The position numbers and the translations under genes are program-made. From an uncultured Clostridia bacterium (GTDB lineage: Bacteria; Bacillota; Clostridia; TANB77; CAG-508): DNA of 64,000 bases. The notes under the pieces were generated by a model that worked only from the letters and a program-made list of their open reading frames with translations, searched no databases and was not told where the DNA came from. The stretch's first letter is position 1; each line of letters opens with the position of its first letter. The stretch covers positions 1 through 64,000 of the forward strand of contig CAPIEU010000005.1 in the NCBI GenBank assembly GCA_948630815.1, given 5' to 3'. Positions 56,073-64,000 of the stretch are shown piece by piece.

Positions 56073-56198
56073 AAAATTTAAGAATACCCCAGAAAGCCAT
56101 TAATTTAGTACAATTCTAACTTTTCTCTTTGGCTTTTTAGTATCTGTTAGTGTACGAATTTTTTGCTAGAAAATTTCTGTACAACGTATTTTATATAA

Positions 56199-56246
56199 TA
56201 TAACAATAATCAATGAAAACATTTCTTGTTCATTGATTATTGTTAT
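56199..56246. terminator. Strong bidirectional hairpin
   Basis: TAACAATAATCAATGAA and TTCATTGATTATTGTTA arms between the convergent C39-like and MATE genes. A weaker AAAGCCA/TGGCTTT hairpin lies at 56092-56140. Confidence 0.85.
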
Positions 56247-56265
56247 ATTCATTATTTACTATATA

Positions 56266-58284
56266 TTACTTTGCTACACCCACATTACCACGTTCAATTA
56301 CCATTTTTTCAATAGTTTTAACTGTTTCTTCTATTCCAAATTTATCTACATTTATACTAAAATCATAATTATCTAAATCTTTCCAAACTCTTCCTGTATA
56401 GTGATTATAATGATTTTCTCTTGCTTTATTTATCTTATTTATTTCCTTTATGGCATTTTTTTGTCCTAATCCATAATAATTTACTGCTCTTTTAACTTTT
56501 CCTTCATCATCACTATATAAGAAAATTTTAAATACATTTTCTTGCTCTTTTAATATATAATCTGCACATCTACCAACAATTACACAAGAACCTTTTTTTG
56601 CTATTTCTTTAATGGCATTTGTTTCTGCAATAAATAAATTATCGTCATTTGTTAAATTATTATAATATTGTGAATTAAAGTTTGATAACAATTTATCTGT
56701 TATACTTTGTTCTTTTTCTTCAATATATGATGCTGATAAGCCACTTTCGTTTGATACCATCATTATTAAATCTTTATCATATAATTTTATTCCTAGTTTT
56801 TCAGCAAGTAACTTTCCAACATATCTACCTCCAGAACCATATTCACGGTTTATTGTAATTATTAAGTCACTTTTTTCATTTGAAGTTTCTTCTTTTAAAT
56901 TTTCAATCTTTTCTTCTTTTTCATTTTTATTTTCAATCTTGTTAAATTTCTTTACTTGAAGAATTAATAAAATAACTGCTATTAAAAATGCTAGCCCATC
57001 TGCTATTGGTCCTGCATATAAAACTCCCATAATTCCATAAAATTTTGATAGTATTATTGCTGCCGGTATATAAAATAGAATTTGTCTAGACAATGTAAGA
57101 AAAGCTGATTTGGTTGGTTTTCCTACTGCTTGGAAGAATATACCTGATGAAATTTGTATTCCATTACATAGTGTTAACATTAAGAAAATTCTAAAAGTTA
57201 AGCAAGCAAACTCATTATATAATTCATCTCCAGAACCAAATATACTAATTAATTTTTCTGGTATTGTTTGAAATAGTATAAATGATACTACTGATACCAT
57301 AGTACTTAATACTAGAACATATTTTAACGCTTGTTTTACCCTATCATATTTCTTTGCTCCATAATTATATCCAACAATTGGTTGACTTCCTGCTGAAATT
57401 CCTATAATAATGCTTATTAAAATCATATTAACTTTCATTACAATTCCATGAACAGTGATTGGTATTTCTGTACCAAATCTGCTACTTGCTCCATAAATGT
57501 TGTATAGAGTATTTTGTGCTGTAATAACAATTACAATTGCCATTTGTGTAATAAATGAAGAAATTCCAAGCATTGCTACATTTTTTATTAATTTAAATGA
57601 TACTTTAAAGCTATCTTTTGTAATTTCTATACTTTTAAATTTCTTTAAATAAAGTACATTAATTAAAAAAGTCACCATTTGACTAATAATAGTTGCAAGT
57701 GCTGCTCCTTTAATTCCCATATCAAATACAAATATAGAAATTGGATCTAATATAATGTTTAAAATAGCACCAATAATCATTGATGTCATTGCATACTTTG
57801 GTGAACCATCTGCTCTTATTATCGAGTTTAAAGTAGTTCCTATCATCATAAATGGAATACCAATAGCAATTATATAACCATAGTCCATAGCATATTGTCT
57901 TAAAGCATCTGTTCCTCCAAATAAAGTAATTAAATTTGGTAAAAATATTAGAATAGTTATTCCTAATATGATAGATAAAATAACAGATGCTATAATTCCA
58001 TTTCCAACACCATGTTCTGCCTCATTTTTCTTTTTCTCTCCTAGTTTTAAACTTAAATATGCTGATGTTCCATCTCCAAACATTAATGCAACCGATAAAC
58101 ATATAACTGTTATTGGAAAAATAATATTTGTTGCACCATTTCCTAAATAATCTACTCCCCATCCAATAAATATTTGGTCAATTATATTATATAGTGCATT
58201 TACTACTAATGAGATAATACATGGTACAGAAAATGCCATTAATAATTTTCCTATTTTTTCTTTTCCTAAATCTAATTGTTTCAT
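56266..58284 (-). CDS. MATE transporter fused to a cytidylate kinase-like domain
   Basis: 672 aa. Residues 1 to about 450 form a complete MATE-type Na+/H+-coupled exporter with twelve hydrophobic segments (LLMAFSVPCIISLVVNALYN, IDQIFIGWGVDYLGNGA, GSQPIVGYNYGAKKYDR). After a Lys/Glu-rich linker, residues about 478-672 form a cytidylate kinase-like P-loop domain (LIITINREYGSGGRYVGKLL, GIKLYDKDLIMMVS, GSCVIVGRCADYILK). The kinase domain should be cytosolic. Its function in this fusion is unknown; it may regulate transport by nucleotide binding. Frame intact. A long structured leader lies upstream. Confidence 0.88.
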   Translation of the reverse strand: MKQLDLGKEKIGKLLMAFSVPCIISLVVNALYNIIDQIFIGWGVDYLGNGATNIIFPITVICLSVALMFGDGTSAYLSLKLGEKKKNEAEHGVGNGIIASVILSIILGITILIFLPNLITLFGGTDALRQYAMDYGYIIAIGIPFMMIGTTLNSIIRADGSPKYAMTSMIIGAILNIILDPISIFVFDMGIKGAALATIISQMVTFLINVLYLKKFKSIEITKDSFKVSFKLIKNVAMLGISSFITQMAIVIVITAQNTLYNIYGASSRFGTEIPITVHGIVMKVNMILISIIIGISAGSQPIVGYNYGAKKYDRVKQALKYVLVLSTMVSVVSFILFQTIPEKLISIFGSGDELYNEFACLTFRIFLMLTLCNGIQISSGIFFQAVGKPTKSAFLTLSRQILFYIPAAIILSKFYGIMGVLYAGPIADGLAFLIAVILLILQVKKFNKIENKNEKEEKIENLKEETSNEKSDLIITINREYGSGGRYVGKLLAEKLGIKLYDKDLIMMVSNESGLSASYIEEKEQSITDKLLSNFNSQYYNNLTNDDNLFIAETNAIKEIAKKGSCVIVGRCADYILKEQENVFKIFLYSDDEGKVKRAVNYYGLGQKNAIKEINKINKARENHYNHYTGRVWKDLDNYDFSINVDKFGIEETVKTIEKMVIERGNVGVAK

Positions 58285-58309
58285 TTCTTCCTCCTTGTTT
58301 TAGTATGTT

Positions 58310-58490
58310 TTTGCACAGTAGAACAACAAGGGACTTTTATAATTTGCAAAAATTTATGTTTGTTGCAAAGTCCACGCCTGTTGTTCTCCCACGAAAAAAT
58401 TCTTAAGAATTTTTTTAAGTGGAATATTAGCGAAGCTGTTTTTGCTTAATAGAAAAATCACAGTTTTTTCTATTAAGCAAAAACAACACA
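58310..58490. other. Structured intergenic element A (470-bp gene-free region)
   Basis: No gene lies in 58285-58754. The part next to the MATE start contains nested stems AGAACAACAAGG / CCTGTTGTTCT and GGGACTTT / AAAGTCC; then a CCAC...GTGG hairpin around ATTCTTAAGAAT; then a long GTTTTTGCTTAATAGAAAAA hairpin and an AACACATTTAATGTGTT hairpin to 58503. Blocks at 58367-58486 match 17731-17842. Possible leader RNA of the MATE gene or a small RNA. The rest of the region holds hairpin repeat copy 6. Confidence 0.5.
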
Positions 58491-58641
58491 TTTAATGTGT
58501 TGTTCGTTAGTCACTATTTTTATAGTGTGCGTTTCCATTACTTATTTTAGATTTATATTTTACAACAATTTATAGAATATTGTCAATGGTTTTTTATACA
58601 AATCATATTCTCTGTTACTATTCAGTGTTAAACTAGTATCT

Positions 58642-58732
58642 AAGTAGCGACACGTGGACGAGAGCACTTTTTGTTTTTCGAAGATTCCTAAGAAAAATAA
58701 AAATGTCCTACATCCAGCAAGATGGAGCGGAA
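58642..58732 (+). repeat. 90-bp hairpin repeat, copy 6
   Basis: AAGTAGCGACACGTGGACGA at the left, CATCCAGCAAGATGGAGCGG at the right; A/T-rich inner arms. Confidence 0.9.
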
Positions 58733-58754
58733 ATAAAAAGGGATAGACTGAACA

Positions 58755-60074
58755 TTAACTATATTCTTCTATTTCCCCAACTAAATCATAATCTCTAACC
58801 TCTGTTATTTTACAATTTATAAATTTGCCTATTTTATCTTTATCTCTATTTTCATTTTTTATAAAAATTACTCCATCCATATCTGGAACATCCATATATG
58901 TTCTTCCTATATAATATTTTCCGTCAAACGAAACTCCTTCAATTAAAGTATTATACACTTTACCAATCTTGTTTTCTAAATTATTTTTTGATATTTCTTG
59001 TTGTACTTTCATTATTTTATTATATCTACTTTTTTTGGTCTGATGGTGAATTTGCTCTTTTAATCTTGAAGCTGGTGTTCCATCTTCTTTTGAATACATA
59101 AATGCACCTAATTTATCAAATTTAGTTTCTTTAATAAATTCATAGAGTTTATTAAAATCTTCTGTAGTCTCTCCTGGAAATCCAACAATCACAGTAGTTC
59201 TTAGTATAACTTCTGGTATTTCTTTTCTTATCTTTTTCATTAAAGCTTTTATAGTTTCTTCATTACTTTTTCTATTCATTCTTTTTAGTACAGTACTTGC
59301 TATGTGTTGAATTGGTATATCAAAGTATTTGCATATTTTATCATTGTTTTTTACGACACTAATTAATTCATCTGTTATTGTTTCTGGATAAGAATATAAA
59401 AATCTAATCCATTCAATTCCTTCTATTTTACAAAGTTTATCCAAAAGTTCTGCAAGTTTTGGTTTGCCATATATATCAATACCATATTTAGTTGTATCTT
59501 GTGCAATTACTATTAATTCCTTTATTCCTTTATTTGCAAGCTCTTTTGCTTCTTTTAATATATCTTCTATTTTTCTACTAATGAATGGTCCTCTAATATT
59601 AGGAATTGCACAATAAGTACATCTATTACTACATCCTTCTGCTATTTTTAAATATGCCATTTTATCACCTGTAGTTATAACTCTTTTATCATATTCTAAA
59701 CTACAACCTAATGTTTTTTCTTCTGTAAGAATAAGCTTTTCTACTTCTTTCCAAAATTTATTATAGTCATCACATGATATAAATAAATCTACTTCTGGTA
59801 ATGCTCCCTCAAGTTCTTCTTTATATCTTTTAACCAAGCACCCTGTAGCTATTATGTATTTACATCTTTTATTTTTATATTCTGCCATTTCAAAAATCGT
59901 ATTCATTGCTTCTTCTTTAGCACTTTCTATAAATCCACAAGTATTTATTAATATTATATCTGCTTCTTTTGGATTATTTACAATTGTATAGTTATGCTCT
60001 TTAAATAATCCTATCATCATTTCTGTATCTACTAAATTTTTACTACATCCTAATGATACAAACCCTATATTCAT
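58755..60074 (-). CDS. rimO: Ribosomal protein S12 methylthiotransferase
   Basis: 439 aa. MNIGFVSLGCSKNLVDTEMM (UPF0004 domain with three Cys), the radical-SAM cluster AEGCSNRCTYCAIPNIRGPF, VILRTTVIVGFPGETTEDFN, and a C-terminal TRAM domain. The substitution pattern is that of RimO rather than MiaB. It adds a methylthio group to an Asp of S12. Frame intact; both flanks carry hairpin repeats. Confidence 0.96.
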   Translation of the reverse strand: MNIGFVSLGCSKNLVDTEMMIGLFKEHNYTIVNNPKEADIILINTCGFIESAKEEAMNTIFEMAEYKNKRCKYIIATGCLVKRYKEELEGALPEVDLFISCDDYNKFWKEVEKLILTEEKTLGCSLEYDKRVITTGDKMAYLKIAEGCSNRCTYCAIPNIRGPFISRKIEDILKEAKELANKGIKELIVIAQDTTKYGIDIYGKPKLAELLDKLCKIEGIEWIRFLYSYPETITDELISVVKNNDKICKYFDIPIQHIASTVLKRMNRKSNEETIKALMKKIRKEIPEVILRTTVIVGFPGETTEDFNKLYEFIKETKFDKLGAFMYSKEDGTPASRLKEQIHHQTKKSRYNKIMKVQQEISKNNLENKIGKVYNTLIEGVSFDGKYYIGRTYMDVPDMDGVIFIKNENRDKDKIGKFINCKITEVRDYDLVGEIEEYS

Positions 60075-60132
60075 TTTCTTCCTCTTTCTTTATAATATAT
60101 ATAATTTTTTAATGTTCAGTTTAAACTAATCT

Positions 60133-60223
60133 GTAAATAACGACACATGAACGAGAGCCCTTTTTGTTTTTTGAATCTTAAAGAGAAAAACAAAAACGTC
60201 TTACATTCAGCAAGATGGAGCAG
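60133..60223 (+). repeat. 90-bp hairpin repeat, copy 7
   Basis: AAATAACGACACATGAACGA at the left, CATTCAGCAAGATGGAGCAG at the right. The surrounding gene-free stretch 60075-60384 otherwise contains only the deoD promoter. Confidence 0.85.
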
Positions 60224-60267
60224 TAATAAAAAGATATAGTTTGAACAATAATTAATTTTATCATATT

Positions 60268-60297
60268 TTGTCGCCTTTTTCTAGACTATTTTATAAT
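60268..60297 (+). promoter_or_regulatory. Probable deoD promoter
   Basis: TTGTCG, 18 bases, TATAAT, about 90 bases before the deoD start. Confidence 0.5.
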
Positions 60298-60384
60298 ATT
60301 TAGTATATAATAATAGTTGTTTTAAACTAAAAATGATGAATTGTTTATATAAAACAATATATTATAATATTCAAGGAGGTTTTT

Positions 60385-61105
60385 ATGACACCACATATTG
60401 AAGCAAAAAAAGGAGAACTTGCAAAAACTGTATTAATGCCTGGAGATCCGCTTCGAGCAAAATTGATTGCTGACAATTTTTTAGAAAATGCTAAACTTGT
60501 AAATTCCGTTCGTAACATTTTTGCATACACAGGATTATATAATGGAAAAGAAATTACTGTTATGGCTTCACGGAATGGGAATGCCTAGTATGGGAATTTA
60601 TTCTTATGAATTATTTAAATTTTATGATGTAGAAAATATAATAAGGTTAGGTTCTTGTGGAGGATATAATAAAGATTTAAATTTATTTGATTTAGTACTC
60701 ATAGATAATTCTTATACAGAAGGTAATTATGCTTTAAGTATAAATAATTCTGATTGCCATCTAATAAATTCAAGTGCTGAATTAAATTCTGTAATTGAAG
60801 ATGCTGCTAAGAATATAAATATTCAAGTTAGAAAAGCTAATATTGCTTGTGGTGAAGTCTTTGATGCTTATATGAGTGATATGTCTAAATATTTAGCAAG
60901 ATTACCTAAAGAATATAATATTGCTGGTGCTGAAATGGAAGCCTTTGCATTATTTTATAATGCAAAATTATTAAATAAAAAAGCAAGTTGTATTCTTACT
61001 GTAGTTGATTCATATTTTTATAATGAAAATATATCAGCTGATGCTAGACAAAACTCATTAAATCAAATGATTAAACTTGGACTTGAAAGTGCTATTAGAT
61101 TATAA
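60385..61105 (+). CDS. deoD: Purine-nucleoside phosphorylase (DeoD type), in-frame CGG (+1 shift)
   Basis: About 239 aa when the C at 60571 is skipped, the usual DeoD length. TPHIEAKKGELAKTVLMPGD then PLRAKLIADNFLENAKLVNS; TVMAS followed by CGG; the shifted frame gives GMGMPSMGIYSYELFKFYDV, the conserved DeoD motif. Then IIRLGSCGGYNKDL, AGAEMEAFALFYNA and the C-terminal catalytic region. Phosphorolysis of purine (deoxy)nucleosides for salvage. Ribosome binding site AAGGAGG. Unshifted translation ends five codons after the CGG. Confidence 0.93.
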
Positions 61106-61141
61106 CGATGTGTAGTTGTGTCTTAGCTTATATAATAAAAA

Positions 61142-61228
61142 TCCGCTTCATCTTGCTGAATGTAGGACGTTTTTGTTTTTCTCTCAAGGTTCGAAAAACA
61201 AAAAGTGCTATATTCACGTGAATCTACT
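61142..61228 (-). repeat. 90-bp hairpin repeat, copy 8 (inverted)
   Basis: TCCGCTTCATCTTGCTGAAT at the left and ATATTCACGTGAATCTACTT at the right on the plus strand. Confidence 0.9.
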
Positions 61229-61296
61229 TAATACTATAAATAGCTGTAAACTATAATTATCTAGTCACAAAATTTATAGAAAAAATGATTAAAAAC

Positions 61297-61325
61297 TTGA
61301 TTTTTAGTCATTTTTTTTGTATAGT
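61297..61325 (+). promoter_or_regulatory. Sigma-A-type promoter of ppaC
   Basis: TTGATT, 17 bases, TATAGT, overlapping an AAAAAATGATTAAAAA / TTTTTAGTCATTTTTT hairpin that may terminate upstream transcription. Confidence 0.55.
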
Positions 61326-61361
61326 ATAGGTTAGAATTTTATTATAAAGGAGATTTTATAT

Positions 61362-62285
61362 ATGGAAAATAAAACATTAATTTTTGGACATAAAAACCCA
61401 GATACAGATTCAATCTGTTCTAGTTTAGTTATGGAAAAATTTGATAGAAATTTAGGATTTGAAGTAGAAGCTGTAAGACTTGGTAATGTTAATAAAGAAA
61501 CAGCTTATGTACTAAATTATTTAGAGATTGAAGCACCAAGAATGATAGCTTCTGTAGAAGAAAGACAATCTGTAGTTTTAGTAGATCACAACGAATTTTC
61601 ACAAAGTGCAGATGGAATTGAAAAAGCAAAAATTGAAACAGTAGTAGACCATCATAGAATTGCAAACTTCCAAACAGCTGAGCCACTATATTATAGAGCA
61701 GAACCCGTAGGTTGTACCTCTACTATTCTTTATAAAAAATTTAAAGAAGAAAATATGAAAATTGAAAAAAGAGAAGCTGTACTAATGCTTTCTGCGATTA
61801 TATCAGATACATTACTATTTAAATCACCAACTTGTACCAAAGAAGATAAAATTGCCTGTGAAGAACTTGCTAAAATTGCTGAAATTGATATTAATACATA
61901 TGGATTAGATATGTTAAAAGCAGGAACTGATTTAAGTGATTTTACACCTGAAGAATTAATTAATATTGATTCAAAAGAATTTGCTAATGAATTTTTTAAA
62001 TTTCAAGTTGCTCAAGTAAACACTGCTTGTATTGAAGATGTATTAAAAAATAAAACAGAAATCGAAGATGTTATTAAAAACTTTATAAATTCTAATGGAT
62101 TAAATTTATTTGTATTTTTAATTACAGATATTATAAATAGTAATTCTCAATGTATTGTTTTAGGTGATAATACAGATACATTTGAAAAAGCATTTAATAC
62201 AAAATTAGATAATAATATGGCATTTTTAGAGGGTGTTGTTTCTAGAAAGAAACAAGTTGCTCCAGTTATTTTGAATAATATATAG
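61362..62285 (+). CDS. ppaC: Manganese-dependent inorganic pyrophosphatase
   Basis: 307 aa. DHH-family motifs: LIFGHKNPDTDSICSSLVME, VVLVDHNEFSQS and TVVDHHRIANFQTAEPLYYR, which supply the metal-binding His and Asp residues; the C-terminal DHHA2 domain ends with the substrate-binding SRKKQVAPVI. Family II pyrophosphatase, cytosolic, removes pyrophosphate from biosynthesis. Ribosome binding site AAGGAG. Frame intact. Confidence 0.96.
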   Translation: MENKTLIFGHKNPDTDSICSSLVMEKFDRNLGFEVEAVRLGNVNKETAYVLNYLEIEAPRMIASVEERQSVVLVDHNEFSQSADGIEKAKIETVVDHHRIANFQTAEPLYYRAEPVGCTSTILYKKFKEENMKIEKREAVLMLSAIISDTLLFKSPTCTKEDKIACEELAKIAEIDINTYGLDMLKAGTDLSDFTPEELINIDSKEFANEFFKFQVAQVNTACIEDVLKNKTEIEDVIKNFINSNGLNLFVFLITDIINSNSQCIVLGDNTDTFEKAFNTKLDNNMAFLEGVVSRKKQVAPVILNNI

Positions 62286-62297
62286 TTTTAAAAAAAT

Positions 62298-62334
62298 TAA
62301 ACGTATTACCTTTATAAGTAATACGTTTTTTATT
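62298..62334 (+). terminator. Terminator of ppaC
   Basis: AAACGTATTAC and GTAATACGTTT arms followed by TTTT. Confidence 0.9.
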
Positions 62335-62351
62335 ATGTTTTTAGCTAAACC

Positions 62352-62831
62352 TTAAAGAATTGGTATGAACTTTGGTGTTTTATTTTCTATTTTGCATATA
62401 CGTCTTTCGTGATCATTTATCGCCCTTTCTACTGATCTACGTTGTTTTTCTACACTTTGTATTATTATTTCGCAGTTTTCCACTACTGCACTTTGAGTTT
62501 CTTCAATTTTAGTTTTAACTTGTGATATTTCTGCTTTAAATTCTGCTCTTAATTCTTCTTTTGCATCTCTTATTTCGTCTTTTAGCTCTTCCTTAATATC
62601 ATGCATTTCTTCCCAAGTTTTGATTTGGTTTCTATACAACTCTTTTATTTGTTGTTGCATACCTCCCATCTGATTTTGCATTCCATCCATCTGATTTTGC
62701 ATTCCATCCATTTGGTTTTGCATTACATCCATTTGGTTTTGCATTCCATTAAATTGTCCTTGTAAGCCATCCACTTTGCTAGCAATAATGCTTACTTGTG
62801 ATAAAATTTGTTTTGCTAAATTTTCTTCCAT
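62352..62831 (-). CDS. Coiled-coil protein with MQNQMDG tandem repeats
   Basis: 159 aa. After a short N-terminal helix, residues about 28-60 consist of tandem 7-residue units (MQNQMDV, MQNQMDG, MQNQMGG) encoded by 21-base DNA repeats at about 62655-62750. A long charged coiled coil follows (EEMHDIKEELKDEIRDAKEE). No catalytic motif. Same architecture as the protein at 47147, so a shared structural role is likely. Starts at the ATG at 62831 with AAGGTAGGAAT upstream. Confidence 0.65.
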   Translation of the reverse strand: MEENLAKQILSQVSIIASKVDGLQGQFNGMQNQMDVMQNQMDGMQNQMDGMQNQMGGMQQQIKELYRNQIKTWEEMHDIKEELKDEIRDAKEELRAEFKAEISQVKTKIEETQSAVVENCEIIIQSVEKQRRSVERAINDHERRICKIENKTPKFIPIL

Positions 62832-62982
62832 AAAAATTCCTACCTTTCTATATTTGGGGTTAAATATTTTGTTTTAGTAAATTTGACAAAATATTTTTGT
62901 ATACTTATTGTAATACATGAATTGTCAAATTGCAAGTAAAAATCAAAATATTTTACAAGAACTTTTCGACAAATTTTGACAC

Positions 62983-64000
62983 TTATAAAATTTTTCCTCC
63001 ACCAACTAATATATCTCCTTTATAAAATACAACAGATTGTCCTTTTGTTATTGCTCTTTGTGGAGTTTTAAATTCCACCTTTATTTTGTCTTCTTCTATA
63101 GGTATAATTTTTGCTTCTGCTTCTTTTGCTCTATATCTTATTTTAGCTGTTACTTCTACCTCTTTTTCTAATTTATCAAATAATAAAAAGTTAAGCTCAT
63201 TTGCATATAATTCTTTTTTATATAATTCTTCTTGTATTCCTACTATTACTTGGTTTTCTTCTTTTTTCAAGTCTACAACATATAATGGCTCTTTATAAGA
63301 AATTCCTAATCCTTTTCTTTGCCCTATTGTATAATATATTAGTCCATTATGCTTTCCTAATATTTCTCCTTTTTTAGTTACTATGTCACCTTTTTTAGGA
63401 GCATTTTTCATATTTTGTATTAAAAAATCTGTATATTTATTATTAGGTATAAAACATACTTCTTGACTATCTGGTTTTTTAGCTATTAACAATCTATATT
63501 TTTCTGCTATTTCTCTAATCTCTTGTTTATGATTATAATTTTCTAATGGAAATATAATTTTAGATATTACCTCTTTTGGTATTCCATATAAAAAGTAAGT
63601 TTGATCTTTTGCTACTTCATTTGATTTTTTTAAAACATATTGATTATATTCTTCATTAAATTCAGTTTTGGCATAATGTCCTGTTGATATATAATCACAG
63701 CCTAATTCCATTGCCTTTTTATAAAATAAATCAAATTTTATATGTTTATTACATTCAATACATGGGTTTGGAGTTTTTGTACACCCATAACATTTGATAA
63801 AATCATCTATCACATATTTCTTAAACTCTTCTTTACAATTTAATGTATAATGAGGAATTCCTAATTTATCACACACTCTTTTTGCATCATAAACAGCACT
63901 ATAAGAACAACATCCACTTTCTACATTTGATGTTTCGTCTTGCCACAGTTCCATTGTAGCACCTATTACTTCATATCCTGCCTCTTTTAATAGAATTGCA
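62983..64000 (-). CDS. mnmA: tRNA-specific 2-thiouridylase, 5' end cut by window
   Basis: About 339 codons visible; the frame stays open to the right edge (AILLKEAGYEVIGATMELWQ), so the N-terminal PP-loop is outside. Visible motifs: FIKCYGCTKTPNPCIECNKH with the first catalytic Cys, DYISTGHYAKTE, DQTYFLYGIPKEVISKIIFP, SQEVCFIPNNKYTDFL with the second Cys, and GKHNGLIYYTIGQRKGLGIS. Thiolates U34 of Lys, Glu and Gln tRNAs. No interruption in the visible part. Confidence 0.96.
   Translation of the reverse strand, partial: AILLKEAGYEVIGATMELWQDETSNVESGCCSYSAVYDAKRVCDKLGIPHYTLNCKEEFKKYVIDDFIKCYGCTKTPNPCIECNKHIKFDLFYKKAMELGCDYISTGHYAKTEFNEEYNQYVLKKSNEVAKDQTYFLYGIPKEVISKIIFPLENYNHKQEIREIAEKYRLLIAKKPDSQEVCFIPNNKYTDFLIQNMKNAPKKGDIVTKKGEILGKHNGLIYYTIGQRKGLGISYKEPLYVVDLKKEENQVIVGIQEELYKKELYANELNFLLFDKLEKEVEVTAKIRYRAKEAEAKIIPIEEDKIKVEFKTPQRAITKGQSVVFYKGDILVGGGKIL

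Overview
The window is from a very AT-rich, anaerobic, Gram-positive bacterium, most likely an uncultivated gut-type Clostridia (Bacillota). The evidence is the gene content and order: pflB-pflA, gatCAB, rpsF-ssb-rpsR, radA-disA, a divIVA/sepF division cluster, a CIRCE-controlled groES-groEL, GH15 glucoamylase and several type IV pilin-like proteins of the clostridial 'GITLIALxIT' kind. This placement is inferred from content, not from a search. About four fifths of the genes lie on the minus strand. I saw no tRNA, rRNA, CRISPR array, transposase or prophage.

Layout. 1-3.8 kb: small accessory genes, a tandem pair of half-size TauE/SafE genes and a WG-repeat membrane protein. 3.8-8 kb: tgt and queA (queuosine) flanking a GLUG-repeat pilin-like gene. 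8-12 kb: accessory genes (anchored zinc peptidase, DUF4160-DUF2442 pair, ArsP_2-type metal exporter). 12-15 kb: pflA/pflB. 15-20 kb: patatin, a cohesin-like surface protein, rpsF-ssb-rpsR and rpsT. 20-24 kb: gatCAB. 24-31 kb: cyclophilin, a pilin-like gene, radA-disA and an ECF sigma/anti-sigma pair. 31-37 kb: GH15, a beta-CASP nuclease-like protein and an orphan. 37-47 kb: ftsK, rsmD, divIVA, sepF, hlyD-like, miaA, mutL. 47-56 kb: small Cys/Gly proteins, groESL, pyrG, a Gly-rich pilin, HD-GYP and a C39-like peptidase. 56-64 kb: a MATE-cytidylate kinase fusion, rimO, deoD, ppaC and mnmA (cut by the right edge).

The main discovery is a decoding anomaly. Sixteen genes, many of them normally essential single-copy housekeeping genes (tgt, queA, gatA, radA, miaA, divIVA, deoD), are each interrupted by a +1 frameshift, 20 sites in all. 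Every site has the same form: one extra C directly before a glycine GGN codon, so that CGG falls in the reading frame. Skipping that C restores a full-length protein with intact family motifs each time. I found no frameshift of any other kind, and no in-frame CGG read as arginine in any conserved gene; the only three are in short orphan genes. This is what would be expected if CGG is unassigned or poorly decoded here and the ribosome moves +1 to read GGN as glycine, so that C insertions before glycine codons become tolerated genome-wide. A systematic sequencing artefact is the main alternative.

Other structure: a family of about 90-bp intergenic hairpin repeats (eight good copies), a GC-rich palindromic repeat family that has also entered a pilin leader, and two related intergenic hairpin elements near 17.8 and 58.4 kb.
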